A DNA stretch of 64,000 bases, taken from a bacterium 1XD8-76. Lineage in GTDB: Bacteria > Bacillota > Clostridia > Lachnospirales > Lachnospiraceae. Within the stretch, counting starts at the first letter, position 1, and each line of letters opens with the position of its first letter. Made by a program: the position numbers and the translations under genes. The notes under the pieces are model-generated. The model was not told the DNA's origin and searched no databases. It worked only from the letters and a program-made list of their open reading frames with translations. Of this stretch, positions 25,330 through 33,590 are shown piece by piece. The stretch spans positions 1 through 64,000 of the forward strand of contig RAZE01000011.1 in NCBI GenBank assembly GCA_003611955.1, written 5' to 3'.

Positions 25330-26333
25330 CAGCATCGAACATCCAGAAACTGCAGCTTTCCGTGAATTCGTATATCCACGGAATCTGCGGGCACAAAAAC
25401 GCAGTCGCCTCTGTAGATATCGACCGTCCTGTCTTCAAAGGTCAGTGTGCCGCATCCCTCGATGCAGAGCAGTATCCGGAAACTGAGTTCATCTGCCCTG
25501 AATTTCACGATCTGGCGTCTCTCCGTATTCACCAGCATACGGTGTACCTCAAAATACCGGCATCTGCCCAGCAGTTCGCGGGCGATTCCCGGCTCATACC
25601 GCAGCACCCGAAGGGGCTGCCTGAGCTCCTTCCCCACCGTCAGATCCGCCGCGTCCAGCGCCTTCTCCAGATGAAGCTCTCTCTTTCTTCCGTCTTTATC
25701 CACCCTGTCATAATCGTAGAGCCGATAAGTCAGATTGGAATTTTCCTGGATCTCCGCGATCAGGCATCCGGCCCCGACAGCGTGGATGGTTCCCGCCTCC
25801 ACAAGGAAAACCTGATCCTTCTCCACCGGAATCCTCCTCAGATATTTCTCCAGATCCCTGCTCAAAGCTGCCCCACAAAGTTGCTCTTTGTCCGCCTTTC
25901 GCCGGAGTCCGCAGACAATACCCGCGTCCTTCGCCGCATCCATGATATACCACAGCTCTGTCTTTCCCTGCTGTCCGTTTTCATGCCGGTCCGCGTAGGC
26001 GTCCGTCGGGTGGACCTGCACGGACAGATCATGTTTCGCGTCGATAAATTTTACCAGGACCGGGATCTGCCCTGCCGCCAACCCTCCCATGCCTCTGACA
26101 TGGCTTCCCAAATACTCCGGGTGAAGCCTCAGTACCTCCGTCAGCTCCATCCCCCGATACTCCCCGTCCGCTGCCTCGGAGGGACCGTCCGGGTGGGTGG
26201 AACACTCCCAGCTCTCCGCCAGACGCTCCGCCTCCGTCTCCTTCACCAGATCATCCCTGAGGCGCCTTCCGCCCCAGAGATAATCCTTTCCGCAGGGTTT
26301 GCAGATAAACGGTCTGTTCTCTGTCTTCTTCAT
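25329..26333 (-). CDS. manA: Mannose-6-phosphate isomerase (type I, class ManA)
   Basis: A 334-residue zinc-dependent cupin that converts fructose-6-phosphate and mannose-6-phosphate. Zinc-site and active-site blocks are visible: KFIDAKHDLSVQVHPTD, GKTELWYIMDA, VEAGTIHAVGAGCLIAEIQENSNLTYRLYDYDR. This is the short bacterial form. It overlaps the end of the GDP-mannose pyrophosphorylase gene by 4 bp and is last in a gmd-fcl-manC-manA operon, supplying mannose-6-phosphate for GDP-sugars. No phosphomannomutase is in the operon. Confidence 0.93.
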   Translation of the reverse strand: MKKTENRPFICKPCGKDYLWGGRRLRDDLVKETEAERLAESWECSTHPDGPSEAADGEYRGMELTEVLRLHPEYLGSHVRGMGGLAAGQIPVLVKFIDAKHDLSVQVHPTDAYADRHENGQQGKTELWYIMDAAKDAGIVCGLRRKADKEQLCGAALSRDLEKYLRRIPVEKDQVFLVEAGTIHAVGAGCLIAEIQENSNLTYRLYDYDRVDKDGRKRELHLEKALDAADLTVGKELRQPLRVLRYEPGIARELLGRCRYFEVHRMLVNTERRQIVKFRADELSFRILLCIEGCGTLTFEDRTVDIYRGDCVFVPADSVDIRIHGKLQFLDVRC

Positions 26334-27640
26334 AACTCATATTTCACCTTGTCATGCACGGAGATCTCCTCCCCGATCTGCACCTCCACCATCTTCAATT
26401 CCGTCTCTGCCATCACCGTATGCCGGCATCCCGCACTCATAGTGATCACATCCCCTGTCTCTATCTTCTGCTCCATCCCGTCCACAACGCTTCTGCCTCT
26501 CCCCGCAGTCACGGTCCATATCTCATCCCGGCGCTTATGGGCGTGATAGTTCATGGAGTGCCCCGGATTCAACGTCACCTTTATCGTCATACTTCCCTTC
26601 TCCACATCCAGAACCCGATAGCTTCCCCAGCTCTTCTCCGCATACCTGACAGAACGGTCCATCCGGTCCACAAATGGCTTCATATAGGAGCTCTGCCCCT
26701 TGTCTGACACCAGGATGCCCTCCGGCGAGGCGGAGATCACCACACCTTTAAGCCCCATGGCCAGGATCGGCACATCCATCTCATTGATGATATGCACATC
26801 TGCGCAGGTCTCATTCATGACCCCCTGCCCAATCACGCTCTCCTCCATGGCTTCCGTCAGGGTATTCCATGTGCCCAGATCCTTCCACTGTCCGGAAAAA
26901 CGCATCACCTGGATCTTCTTCTCCTTCTCCGCCACCGCATAGTCAAAGGATATCTTTGTCAGAGCATCATATTTCTCATACAGATCCTGGTGATCCGTAA
27001 ATGCCATCTGTTCCTGCGCTTTCTCCAGAAGATAGCTCAATTTACAGGCAAATACTCCACCGTTCCAGAGCGCCCCCTTTCTGATATATTCCTCCGCCTT
27101 TATCGCCGTCGGCTTCTCTTGAAAGGTCTTCACCGATGTGATCTGCCCATCGTCCGCCGGGATGATATAGCCGTATTTCTCGCTCGGATAGGTCGGCGTG
27201 ATCCCCAGAAGAACCAGATTTGCCTCCCCTTTTTCCGCCTGTCCGGCAAGAGCTCTTATCGCCGCAAAGTAGTCCTTCTCCACGTAAGGATCCACCGGAC
27301 AGACAACCACACTCTCCTCCGGACTGACTCCCTGCACATCCCTCAGGTGTGCCGCCGCCAGCGCCATCGCCGGAAAGGTATCCCGCCTGCAGGGTTCCGC
27401 GGATATCTCCACCTTCTCTCCCAGCTGATTATGGATGGCGGATATCTGAGACCTGCTTGTGGCGACAGTCACCCTCGCCTCTGGATCCGTCTCCTTTATC
27501 TGGCGAAAGACCCGCTGGACCATAGATTCGTAACTGCTGTCCGCCTTCCGGAAAATTTTGATAAACTGTTTGGAACGGATATCATTGGAGAGAGGCCAGA
27601 GTCTCTTTCCGGAACCGCCCGACAATAATATGATGTTCAA
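26330..27640 (-). CDS. manC: Mannose-1-phosphate guanylyltransferase with C-terminal cupin
   Basis: About 436 residues. The nucleotidyltransferase domain has the pyrophosphorylase signature LLSGGSGKRLWPLS, CPVDPYVEKDYF, EKPTAIKAEEY and ALWNGGVFACK. A C-terminal cupin (PGHSMNYHAHKRRDEIW) completes the ManC form. The enzyme makes GDP-mannose from mannose-1-phosphate and GTP. I choose the TTG at 27640, seven bases behind GGAGG, over an upstream ATG that contains this site. It begins just after the GDP-fucose synthase stop, so translation is coupled. Confidence 0.92.
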   Translation of the reverse strand: MNIILLSGGSGKRLWPLSNDIRSKQFIKIFRKADSSYESMVQRVFRQIKETDPEARVTVATSRSQISAIHNQLGEKVEISAEPCRRDTFPAMALAAAHLRDVQGVSPEESVVVCPVDPYVEKDYFAAIRALAGQAEKGEANLVLLGITPTYPSEKYGYIIPADDGQITSVKTFQEKPTAIKAEEYIRKGALWNGGVFACKLSYLLEKAQEQMAFTDHQDLYEKYDALTKISFDYAVAEKEKKIQVMRFSGQWKDLGTWNTLTEAMEESVIGQGVMNETCADVHIINEMDVPILAMGLKGVVISASPEGILVSDKGQSSYMKPFVDRMDRSVRYAEKSWGSYRVLDVEKGSMTIKVTLNPGHSMNYHAHKRRDEIWTVTAGRGRSVVDGMEQKIETGDVITMSAGCRHTVMAETELKMVEVQIGEEISVHDKVKYEL

Positions 27641-27641
27641 G

Positions 27642-28577
27642 TTATCTCCTCCCATCGTTTTTCAGAAAATCCTCATAGCTGAGCCGAATGCCTTCCTCCA
27701 GCTCCGTTTTATAGCGCCATCCCAGTTTTTCCGCCCTGCTGACATCCAGAAGTTTTCTCGGCGTACCGTTCGGCCTGGAACTGTCCCATGCGATGTCCCC
27801 CTCGTACCCGACCACCTTTGCCACAAGCTCCGTCAGCCCTTTTATGCTGATCTCCTTCCCTGTCCCCGCGTTCACGGTCTCATCCCCGCTGTAATGATCC
27901 ATCAAAAAGACACAAAGTTCCGCCAGATCATCCACATACAGAAACTCCCTGAGAGGGGAACCGTCCCCCCAGCAGACGACCGACTTCATCCCACTCTCCT
28001 TCGCCTCGTGAAAGCGCCGGATCAGCGCCGGCATCACATGGGATCTTGTGGGATGGTAATTGTCCCCCGGCCCATACAGGTTCGTGGGCATCACGGAGAT
28101 GAAATCCGTCTGATACTGTCTGTTCAGATAGGAACAATATTTCAGGCCGGAGATCTTTGCCAGAGCATAAGCCTCATTTGTCTCTTCCAACGCCGAAGTC
28201 AGAAGACAGCACTCTTTCATCGGCTGAGGCGCCATACGCGGATAGATACAGGAGGACCCCAGAAACTCCAGCTTTTTACACCCGTTTCGCCACGCGGCAT
28301 GGATCACATTCATCTCCAACATCATATTCTCATACATGAAATCAGCGGGCGCCTCTTTATTGGCCATGATACCTCCAACTTTCGCCGCCGCCAGAAAGAC
28401 ATACTCCGGCTTTTCCGCGGCAAAAAAATTCTCCACCTCAGCCTGTCTCAAAAGATCCAGTTCCCGGTGCGTCCTTGTGACAATATTATGGTACCCCTGC
28501 CTCAAAAGCTCCCTGACAATGGCGGAACCCACCATTCCTCTGTGACCTGCCACATATATCTTTGCATTTTTATCCAT
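27642..28577 (-). CDS. fcl: GDP-L-fucose synthase
   Basis: About 311 residues of the extended SDR family. The NADP-binding GHRGMVGSA, AAAKVGGI, the catalytic serine in FLGSSCIYPR, the YALAK Tyr/Lys pair and NLYGPGDNY are all present. It epimerises and reduces GDP-4-keto-6-deoxymannose to GDP-L-fucose. The ATG at 28577 follows GAGAGGAAAG and lies 8 bp after the gmd stop. With gmd it forms the complete two-step pathway from GDP-mannose. Confidence 0.94.
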   Translation of the reverse strand: MDKNAKIYVAGHRGMVGSAIVRELLRQGYHNIVTRTHRELDLLRQAEVENFFAAEKPEYVFLAAAKVGGIMANKEAPADFMYENMMLEMNVIHAAWRNGCKKLEFLGSSCIYPRMAPQPMKECCLLTSALEETNEAYALAKISGLKYCSYLNRQYQTDFISVMPTNLYGPGDNYHPTRSHVMPALIRRFHEAKESGMKSVVCWGDGSPLREFLYVDDLAELCVFLMDHYSGDETVNAGTGKEISIKGLTELVAKVVGYEGDIAWDSSRPNGTPRKLLDVSRAEKLGWRYKTELEEGIRLSYEDFLKNDGRR

Positions 28578-28585
28578 CTTTCCTC

Positions 28586-29620
28586 TCATCTTTCGTCTCT
28601 CACCTTCTCCAGATCGTGCTCCACCATGAGCCTTACCAGCTCCCTAAACCCTGTCTTTGTGGGATTCCATCCGAGTTTCGTCCTCGCCTTCGCGGGATCT
28701 CCCAGAAGATTCACCACATCCGTCGGACGGTAAAATTCCGGCGACACCTCCACAAGCACTCTGCCCGTCTCTCTGTCGATCCCCTTCTCCTCCACCCCTT
28801 CGCCCTTCCATACCAGCTCGATCCCGGCACAGCTAAATGCCAGCTCTGCAAACTCCCTCACCGAATGCTGCTCGCCGGTGGCGATCACAAAATCGTCCGG
28901 CTCCTCCTGCTGCAAAATCAACCACATGCACTCCACATAATCCTTCGCATAGCCCCAGTCCCGCAGGGAGGACAGATTCCCCAGATACAGTTTCTCCTGT
29001 TTCCCCTGTGCGATCCTTGCCGCCGCCAACGTGATCTTTCTTGTCACAAAAGTCTCCCCTCTGCGCTCCGACTCATGGTTGAACAATATCCCGGAACAGC
29101 AGAACATCCGATAAGCCTCCCGGTACTCTTTCACGATCCAAAAACCGTACTGCTTTGCCACGGCGTAGGGCGAATAGGGGTGAAAGGGCGTCGTCTCTCT
29201 CTGGGGCACTTCCTCCACCTTTCCGTACAGCTCCGAAGTGGAAGCCTGATAGATCCGACAGCTTTTCTCCAGCCCGCAGATCCTCACCGCCTCCAGCACC
29301 CTCAGCACTCCCAGCGCATCCACATCCGCCGTATACTCCGGCACATCGAAGGACACCTGTACATGACTCTGGGCCGCCAGATTGTAAATCTCGTCCGGGC
29401 GTATCACCCCGATCAGTCTGACGAGGCTCAGGGAGTCCCCCAGATCACCATATTTCAAATGAAACTTTTCCTCTCTCTCCAGATGCGCGATCCTCTCTCT
29501 GTAATCCACCGAGGAACGCCGTATTACACCGTACACCTCATATCCCTTTTCCAACAAAAATTCCGCCAGATAAGAACCGTCCTGTCCTGTCACACCTGTG
29601 ATCAACACCCGTTTTCCCAT
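28586..29620 (-). CDS. gmd: GDP-mannose 4,6-dehydratase
   Basis: About 344 residues of the SDR family. Marks are the NADP site [45 protein letters not shown], the YAVAK catalytic pair and [18 protein letters not shown], all typical of GMD. It dehydrates GDP-mannose to GDP-4-keto-6-deoxymannose. The start at 29620 is where the family begins and has GGGAG upstream. It is the first gene of the GDP-fucose operon. The product may feed capsule or exopolysaccharide fucosylation, but no glycosyltransferase is encoded in this window. Confidence 0.94.
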   Translation of the reverse strand: MGKRVLITGVTGQDGSYLAEFLLEKGYEVYGVIRRSSVDYRERIAHLEREEKFHLKYGDLGDSLSLVRLIGVIRPDEIYNLAAQSHVQVSFDVPEYTADVDALGVLRVLEAVRICGLEKSCRIYQASTSELYGKVEEVPQRETTPFHPYSPYAVAKQYGFWIVKEYREAYRMFCCSGILFNHESERRGETFVTRKITLAAARIAQGKQEKLYLGNLSSLRDWGYAKDYVECMWLILQQEEPDDFVIATGEQHSVREFAELAFSCAGIELVWKGEGVEEKGIDRETGRVLVEVSPEFYRPTDVVNLLGDPAKARTKLGWNPTKTGFRELVRLMVEHDLEKVRDER

Positions 29621-29680
29621 ACCATTCTCTCCCTTCCAAAACAGTTGCATTTCTTTGAAACACTATACTCCTGTAGAATT

Positions 29681-29699
29681 CAATTTATTATATAAATTG
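29681..29699. promoter_or_regulatory. Palindrome upstream of the GDP-fucose operon
   Basis: CAATTTAT and ATAAATTG are perfect inverted repeats around a 3-bp centre, about 60 bp before gmd, in AT-rich promoter-like DNA that contains TATAAT on the minus strand. A repressor site is possible. Confidence 0.35.
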
Positions 29700-29755
29700 T
29701 TGTCCATAATTTGCATTATATTGACTTTTAATGTTTTGCCGTTCTGTATTCCGTT

Positions 29756-30415
29756 TTAAATCACGCCGTGGAGAGAAAGGATCAACAGCACACAGGTCGC
29801 AAGGAGAAACAGAGCTGTCAGGACAACCCCTGCATGGATCCGCATCTTCTCTCCGGTTTTCTGCACATCGCTCACCGGAACCAGATTGGAATGGCGCAGT
29901 GCTGTGACCACCGGTTTATACAGCAGTAGAGTTCCCGCCGCATTCAATCCGCCTTTTATCACATTGAACGGCAAAAAGGCCGGCAGCAGCAGCTTCGCAA
30001 TCTCCTCCCTCGTACTCCCCATGTAGATTGGCGCCACCAGATAGTTCCAGAGCATCATCACTGCGATCTGACAGACTACGCCGGCAAAAAGCCCGCCCAC
30101 AGCGCCGGACAATCTGCGGCGCTTTTTATAAAAAAACGCCGCGGTACAGGCGAAGGAACAGCTCGAGACCACATTCATCAGGCTTCCCAGGATCCCCGTT
30201 CCGCTGGTTGTGAACATTTGCGCGACGGAAACGATCACTGTGACCGCAAACGATGTCAACGGCCCGAAAAGAAATCCGGCGATAACAATGACAATGTCCT
30301 TTGAATCATACTTCAAAAAAAGCACGACCGGGATACGCCCGATGAGCGTTGCGGCATAGGCAAGTGCACAAAACATGCCTGTTGTTGTAAGTTTCTTTGT
30401 TCTGCTGATATTCAT
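29756..30415 (-). CDS. ribU: ECF transporter S component, riboflavin (RibU)
   Basis: A 219-residue membrane protein with six hydrophobic segments of the ECF S-component family. The N-terminal KLTTTGMFCALAYAATLIGR and the FLKYDSKDIVIVIAGFLFGP block resemble RibU, the substrate-binding subunit for riboflavin; the rest of the importer (EcfA, EcfA', EcfT) is shared and encoded elsewhere. The FMN riboswitch in its leader supports the substrate strongly. TAAGGAGGTATTCC precedes the ATG, immediately after the riboswitch terminator. Confidence 0.92.
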   Translation of the reverse strand: MNISRTKKLTTTGMFCALAYAATLIGRIPVVLFLKYDSKDIVIVIAGFLFGPLTSFAVTVIVSVAQMFTTSGTGILGSLMNVVSSCSFACTAAFFYKKRRRLSGAVGGLFAGVVCQIAVMMLWNYLVAPIYMGSTREEIAKLLLPAFLPFNVIKGGLNAAGTLLLYKPVVTALRHSNLVPVSDVQKTGEKMRIHAGVVLTALFLLATCVLLILSLHGVI

Positions 30416-30431
30416 TGGAATACCTCCTTAT

Positions 30432-30478
30432 AAAAAAAATTAACACTTGAAAGAGCCGAATGCCTTTCAGGTGTTAAA
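30432..30478 (-). terminator. Riboswitch-controlled terminator before ribU
   Basis: On the minus strand TTAACACCTGAAAG pairs with CTTTCAAGTGTTAA (one mismatch) and is followed by eight T residues just before the ribU ribosome binding site. This is the expression platform that stops transcription when FMN is bound. Confidence 0.85.
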
Positions 30479-30570
30479 AGATAAGGTGTATTAAAAATGT
30501 CAACAGAGCGACTTGATTTTAAAAAAGAGTGCAAAAACTATCGTCAGATCTATTCTGACAATCTCAATAC

Positions 30571-30684
30571 ACCTTCTTTAATCCGGACTATACCGTCGGT
30601 TTTGGAATTTCACCAAACCCCGTGCCATCGCACCCGCGGACTATCACCGCCGATCGGGAATTTCACCCTGCCCTGAAGACATCA
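30571..30684 (-). promoter_or_regulatory. FMN riboswitch (RFN element)
   Basis: The minus strand carries the conserved RFN blocks in order: AGGGCAGGGTGAAATTCCC, CGGCGGTGATAGTCCGCG, GGTGAAATTCC, CCGACGGTATAGTCCGGAT and AAAGAAGG. P1 closes as CTTC/GAAG. The 3' side of P1 (AAGGTGTATT, 30566-30575) can alternatively pair with AATACACCTT (30483-30492) next to the terminator stem, giving a plausible switching helix. It controls ribU by transcription attenuation. Confidence 0.95.
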
Positions 30685-30706
30685 CCGCTATTCAATTGTT
30701 TCTATA

Positions 30707-30735
30707 ACTATAACATACCGGGAGAAAAATGTCAA
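30707..30735 (-). promoter_or_regulatory. Promoter of the FMN riboswitch-ribU transcript
   Basis: Consensus -35 TTGACA (30730-30735), 17-bp spacer and -10 TATAGT (30707-30712) on the minus strand, placing the start point about 15 bp before the aptamer. Confidence 0.8.
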
Positions 30736-30799
30736 AGATATTGCCTTAACGCGCAAGAACAGATACAATAAAAATACCAATGCAGAATCGAGGTAATCC

Positions 30800-31660
30800 A
30801 TGAAAAAATCCAGTTATCAAGGCGAATTTGTCAGTTCCAGCCGGATATTGTACACCCCTTCCGAGTTTGCCAGAGAAAATCTTCTGTATCTGCAGGAGAT
30901 CGGGCAGGTACACGCCAGACGCCCCCACGTCAGCACTCACCCAGGTCTCTCCTCCTATCTCTTTATGATGGTGCTTTCCGGCAGCGGCACGCTTTCCTAT
31001 CTGGGGGAGAAGTATACGCTGACAGCGGGCAGCTGCGCCCTGATCAACTGTAAAAACGACTATTACCACAAAAGCTCCGAAGATCTCTGGACCATCCGAT
31101 GGATTCACTTTTTCGGTCCCACTGCCTCCGGAATTTACCAAAAATACATGGAACGGGGCGGCCAGATCACCTTTTACCCCGACAACATGGAAGAATTTAC
31201 ATACTGCTGGGAAAATATATCAAGGTTTGCCTCCTCCGACGATCATATCAAAGACATGAGGATCAATGAACAGCTTGCCTCCCTCTGCTGTCTTGTGATG
31301 CAGCAGAGCTGGCATCCGGAAGCGCGGAAAAGCGAAAAAGGAAGACAATCTCTGCTGGAAATACGGGAATATCTGAGGGATCATTTATCGGAAAAGATCA
31401 CACTGGACATGCTGTCCGAAAAATTTTATATCAATAAATATTATCTGACACGCCTGTTCCGACAGGCTTACGGCATGACCGTCAACGATTATCTGCTCCA
31501 GTCCCGGATTTCCCACGCCAAGGAACTGCTGCGCTTTTCCGCTCTCACCATCGAAGAGATCGGCGAGAACTGCGGCATCACGCCCTTATATTACTTCTCC
31601 AGAACTTTCAAGCAGGTGGAAGGCATCAGCCCCAGAGAATACCGAAAAAGATGGCAATAA
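30800..31660 (+). CDS. AraC-family transcriptional regulator
   Basis: A 286-residue regulator: an N-terminal cupin-like sensing domain (LFMMVLSGSGTLSYLGEKYTLTAG, WIHFFGPTA) and two C-terminal helix-turn-helix motifs (KITLDMLSEKFYINKYYLTRLFRQ and TIEEIGENCGITPLYYFSRTFKQVEGISPREYR). Such proteins usually respond to sugars. GAGGTAATCC precedes the ATG. It stands alone, divergent from ribU and convergent with cbiK, so the target is unclear. Confidence 0.92.
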   Translation: MKKSSYQGEFVSSSRILYTPSEFARENLLYLQEIGQVHARRPHVSTHPGLSSYLFMMVLSGSGTLSYLGEKYTLTAGSCALINCKNDYYHKSSEDLWTIRWIHFFGPTASGIYQKYMERGGQITFYPDNMEEFTYCWENISRFASSDDHIKDMRINEQLASLCCLVMQQSWHPEARKSEKGRQSLLEIREYLRDHLSEKITLDMLSEKFYINKYYLTRLFRQAYGMTVNDYLLQSRISHAKELLRFSALTIEEIGENCGITPLYYFSRTFKQVEGISPREYRKRWQ

Positions 31661-31673
31661 ACCGAGCCGTCTG

Positions 31674-32519
31674 TCAAAACTTAGCCAAAGCCGCCTCGAT
31701 ATGTCTGACATAGATATCCTGAATCTCCGGAAGGCGCCCCAGCCCTTCCACTATACACAGCACCTCGTAGCCCGCCCTCTCCAGTATCGATCTCGCGGAA
31801 TCGTTTCGCTCTCCCGCCATATCCTTTTTCACATGGGTACCTGCCGCAACCATCAGAGGACGGAGAACGACCCTTTTATACTTTTTCTTTTTTTCCCACA
31901 GCGCCATCACTTCCTCCAGAGAAGGCGTATTTTTTATGACAGCTACATGGCAATTCTCATAACCCGCCGCCGCAAATCTCTCCTGCAGCCTGCCGTACGC
32001 CCTGTTTGCACCGGTCGGTGTGCCGTGTCCCAGAAAGCAGAGAGCCGTCTCCCCGTCATCATACTCTGCCGTTCTCCTATACAGCGCTCTCACTGCCTCA
32101 TCCATATCCGCCGCTTCCGAAAGAAGGGGAGCGCCCGCCAACACTTTTTCAAAGAGATGTTCCTGTCTTTTTAAGGTATGTATCAGCTCCGCATATTTGT
32201 GTCCACGCAGCAGATAAAACGGCTGTACGATCACCTGTCCGGTACCGTCACGAGCCGCCTGTTCCAGCGTCTTCTCCAGATCGTTCCCGCTGCCGCCGGT
32301 GCAGACTCTACGAACCTGGAAGACGGGAAAAGTTCTCTTCACCGCCTCTTCGATCGCCGCAATATCAGGATCCGAACTCTCCTGCCCGCTGTCACCGATA
32401 CCCGCCAACAAAATCAGAAGGTTTTTCCTCGCCCTGCCCTGATCCGGATCAGCCGAAGCGCATCCCGATATACATCGTCCGGATCTTCCAGATCGATCAT
32501 AAGCCATCTCTGTCCACAT
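31674..32519 (-). CDS. cbiK: Sirohydrochlorin cobaltochelatase (CbiK type)
   Basis: A 281-residue protein of the CbiK anaerobic cobaltochelatase family, which inserts Co(II) into sirohydrochlorin in the early (anaerobic) cobalamin pathway. The metal-site histidines are visible in LCFLGHGTPTGAN and VAAGTHVKKDMAG, and AIEEAVKRTFPVFQVRR is the usual helix-strand block. The N-terminus has about 30 unusual Arg/Gly/Ser-rich residues before the first strand; GGAGGT at a workable distance supports the ATG at 32519. No other cobalamin gene is nearby, so it stands apart from its pathway. Confidence 0.85.
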   Translation of the reverse strand: MWTEMAYDRSGRSGRCISGCASADPDQGRARKNLLILLAGIGDSGQESSDPDIAAIEEAVKRTFPVFQVRRVCTGGSGNDLEKTLEQAARDGTGQVIVQPFYLLRGHKYAELIHTLKRQEHLFEKVLAGAPLLSEAADMDEAVRALYRRTAEYDDGETALCFLGHGTPTGANRAYGRLQERFAAAGYENCHVAVIKNTPSLEEVMALWEKKKKYKRVVLRPLMVAAGTHVKKDMAGERNDSARSILERAGYEVLCIVEGLGRLPEIQDIYVRHIEAALAKF

Positions 32520-32540
32520 TCCGTCAGCACCTCCTGCCTT

Positions 32541-32582
32541 TGTGACTTTGTCACAGAAATTACTGCAAAAATTGTCTATACT
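32541..32582 (+). promoter_or_regulatory. Crp/Fnr-type operator and -10 box of trxA
   Basis: TGTGACTTTGTCACA (32541-32555) is a perfect 6-bp inverted repeat around TTT, resembling Crp/Fnr half-sites TGTGA/TCACA. A TATACT -10 box lies at 32577-32582 without a -35 box. The dyad centre is about 41 bp upstream of the predicted start point, the class II activator position. A Crp/Fnr gene lies immediately downstream of trxA. Confidence 0.6.
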
Positions 32583-32614
32583 GAGAACAGAAAAAAGAAA
32601 GGAAGGTAAAAAAT

Positions 32615-32920
32615 ATGTCAGTACTCCATATCAATAAAAACAATTTCGATTCCGTCAAAAACAGCAGCAAGCCGGTGCTTCTGGACTTTTACGCAGACTG
32701 GTGCGGTCCCTGCCGCATGGTCTCTCCGCTTGTAGATGAAATCGCGGCGGAGAATCCACAGTATCTCGTCGGAAAGATAAATGTGGATGCCGAGCCGGAG
32801 CTGGCTCAGGCATTCGGTGTTATGAGCATTCCGACACTGGTGACGATGAAAAACGGAACCGTCACCGCTAAGTCCACCGGCGCAAGGCCAAAGCAGCAGA
32901 TCCTCTCCATGCTTCAGTGA
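32615..32920 (+). CDS. trxA: Thioredoxin
   Basis: A 101-residue thioredoxin with the active-site CGPC in DFYADWCGPCRMVSPL and the cis-proline block MSIPTLV. It reduces protein disulfides in the cytoplasm. Length is normal for a compact thioredoxin. GGAAGGTAAAAAAT precedes the ATG. It converges with a Crp/Fnr regulator gene one base after its stop. No thioredoxin reductase is adjacent. Confidence 0.95.
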   Translation: MSVLHINKNNFDSVKNSSKPVLLDFYADWCGPCRMVSPLVDEIAAENPQYLVGKINVDAEPELAQAFGVMSIPTLVTMKNGTVTAKSTGARPKQQILSMLQ

Positions 32921-32921
32921 T

Positions 32922-33590
32922 TTATCCGATCAGTCGGCGAAGACGCCTCTTGTCAAGAATTCTGATCCCCCCGCGGGAAACTTCCACGATTCCTTCTTGG
33001 GCAAAGTATTTCAGCATTCTCGACACAACCTCACGGGCAGATCCCATATAGCGGGCGATCTGTCCGTGTGTCAATGAGATGACATCCGTGCCGGTCCTCG
33101 ACGACTCATCCGCCAAAAAGATGGCAAGCCTTTTGTCCATACTCATAAAAAGAATCTGCTGCATCACCCACATCACATCGGAGAAACGCCCCACCGCCGT
33201 CTCGAGCGCAAATATTTTAATGTCTGGATTGCGCTCTGAGACCGCCGCAAAGACAGGACCGCTTATCACACAGCACTCACTCTCCTCCTCCGCATCGATA
33301 AACACATCGAATGTAATGGATTCCAGCACACAGGAAGCGGACAGCATACAAAGATCACCCTCCCGCAGGCGGTACAGCGTGATATCCTTCCCCTCTTCCG
33401 ACATCATATAGAGCCTGAGGCATCCGGACCGGACGAGGATCACCCCCGAGCACTCATTGCCGTCGTGAATGTTCTTCCCCTTCGGGTATGTGATGAGCCG
33501 GGAGTTGCTGCAGATCAGTTCTCTGTCCTCCCCGGATATCTTATCCCAAAACGGAAATATCTCTTTGTAAACCGTTTCAAATCCACTCAA
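32922..33590 (-). CDS. Crp/Fnr-family transcriptional regulator
   Basis: About 222 residues with an N-terminal beta-roll (GVILVRSGCLRLYMMSEEGKDITLYRLREGD) and a C-terminal winged helix (SLTHGQIARYMGSAREVVSRMLKYFAQEGIVEVSRGGIRI). Several cysteines sit in the sensor domain (CMLSASC, ECCVI) but not in the N-terminal pattern of oxygen-sensing Fnr, so a redox signal is possible but unproven. The start is uncertain: a TTG at 33590 is taken; an ATG at 33617 lies further inside the upstream gene without a good site. The open frames overlap, suggesting coupling to the nitroreductase-like gene. Confidence 0.85.
   Translation of the reverse strand: MSGFETVYKEIFPFWDKISGEDRELICSNSRLITYPKGKNIHDGNECSGVILVRSGCLRLYMMSEEGKDITLYRLREGDLCMLSASCVLESITFDVFIDAEEESECCVISGPVFAAVSERNPDIKIFALETAVGRFSDVMWVMQQILFMSMDKRLAIFLADESSRTGTDVISLTHGQIARYMGSAREVVSRMLKYFAQEGIVEVSRGGIRILDKRRLRRLIG

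Noticed and set aside
25305..29695. Several long plus-strand open frames opposite the GDP-fucose operon
   Set aside because: They mirror the codon bias of manA, manC, fcl and gmd and carry no recognisable motif.
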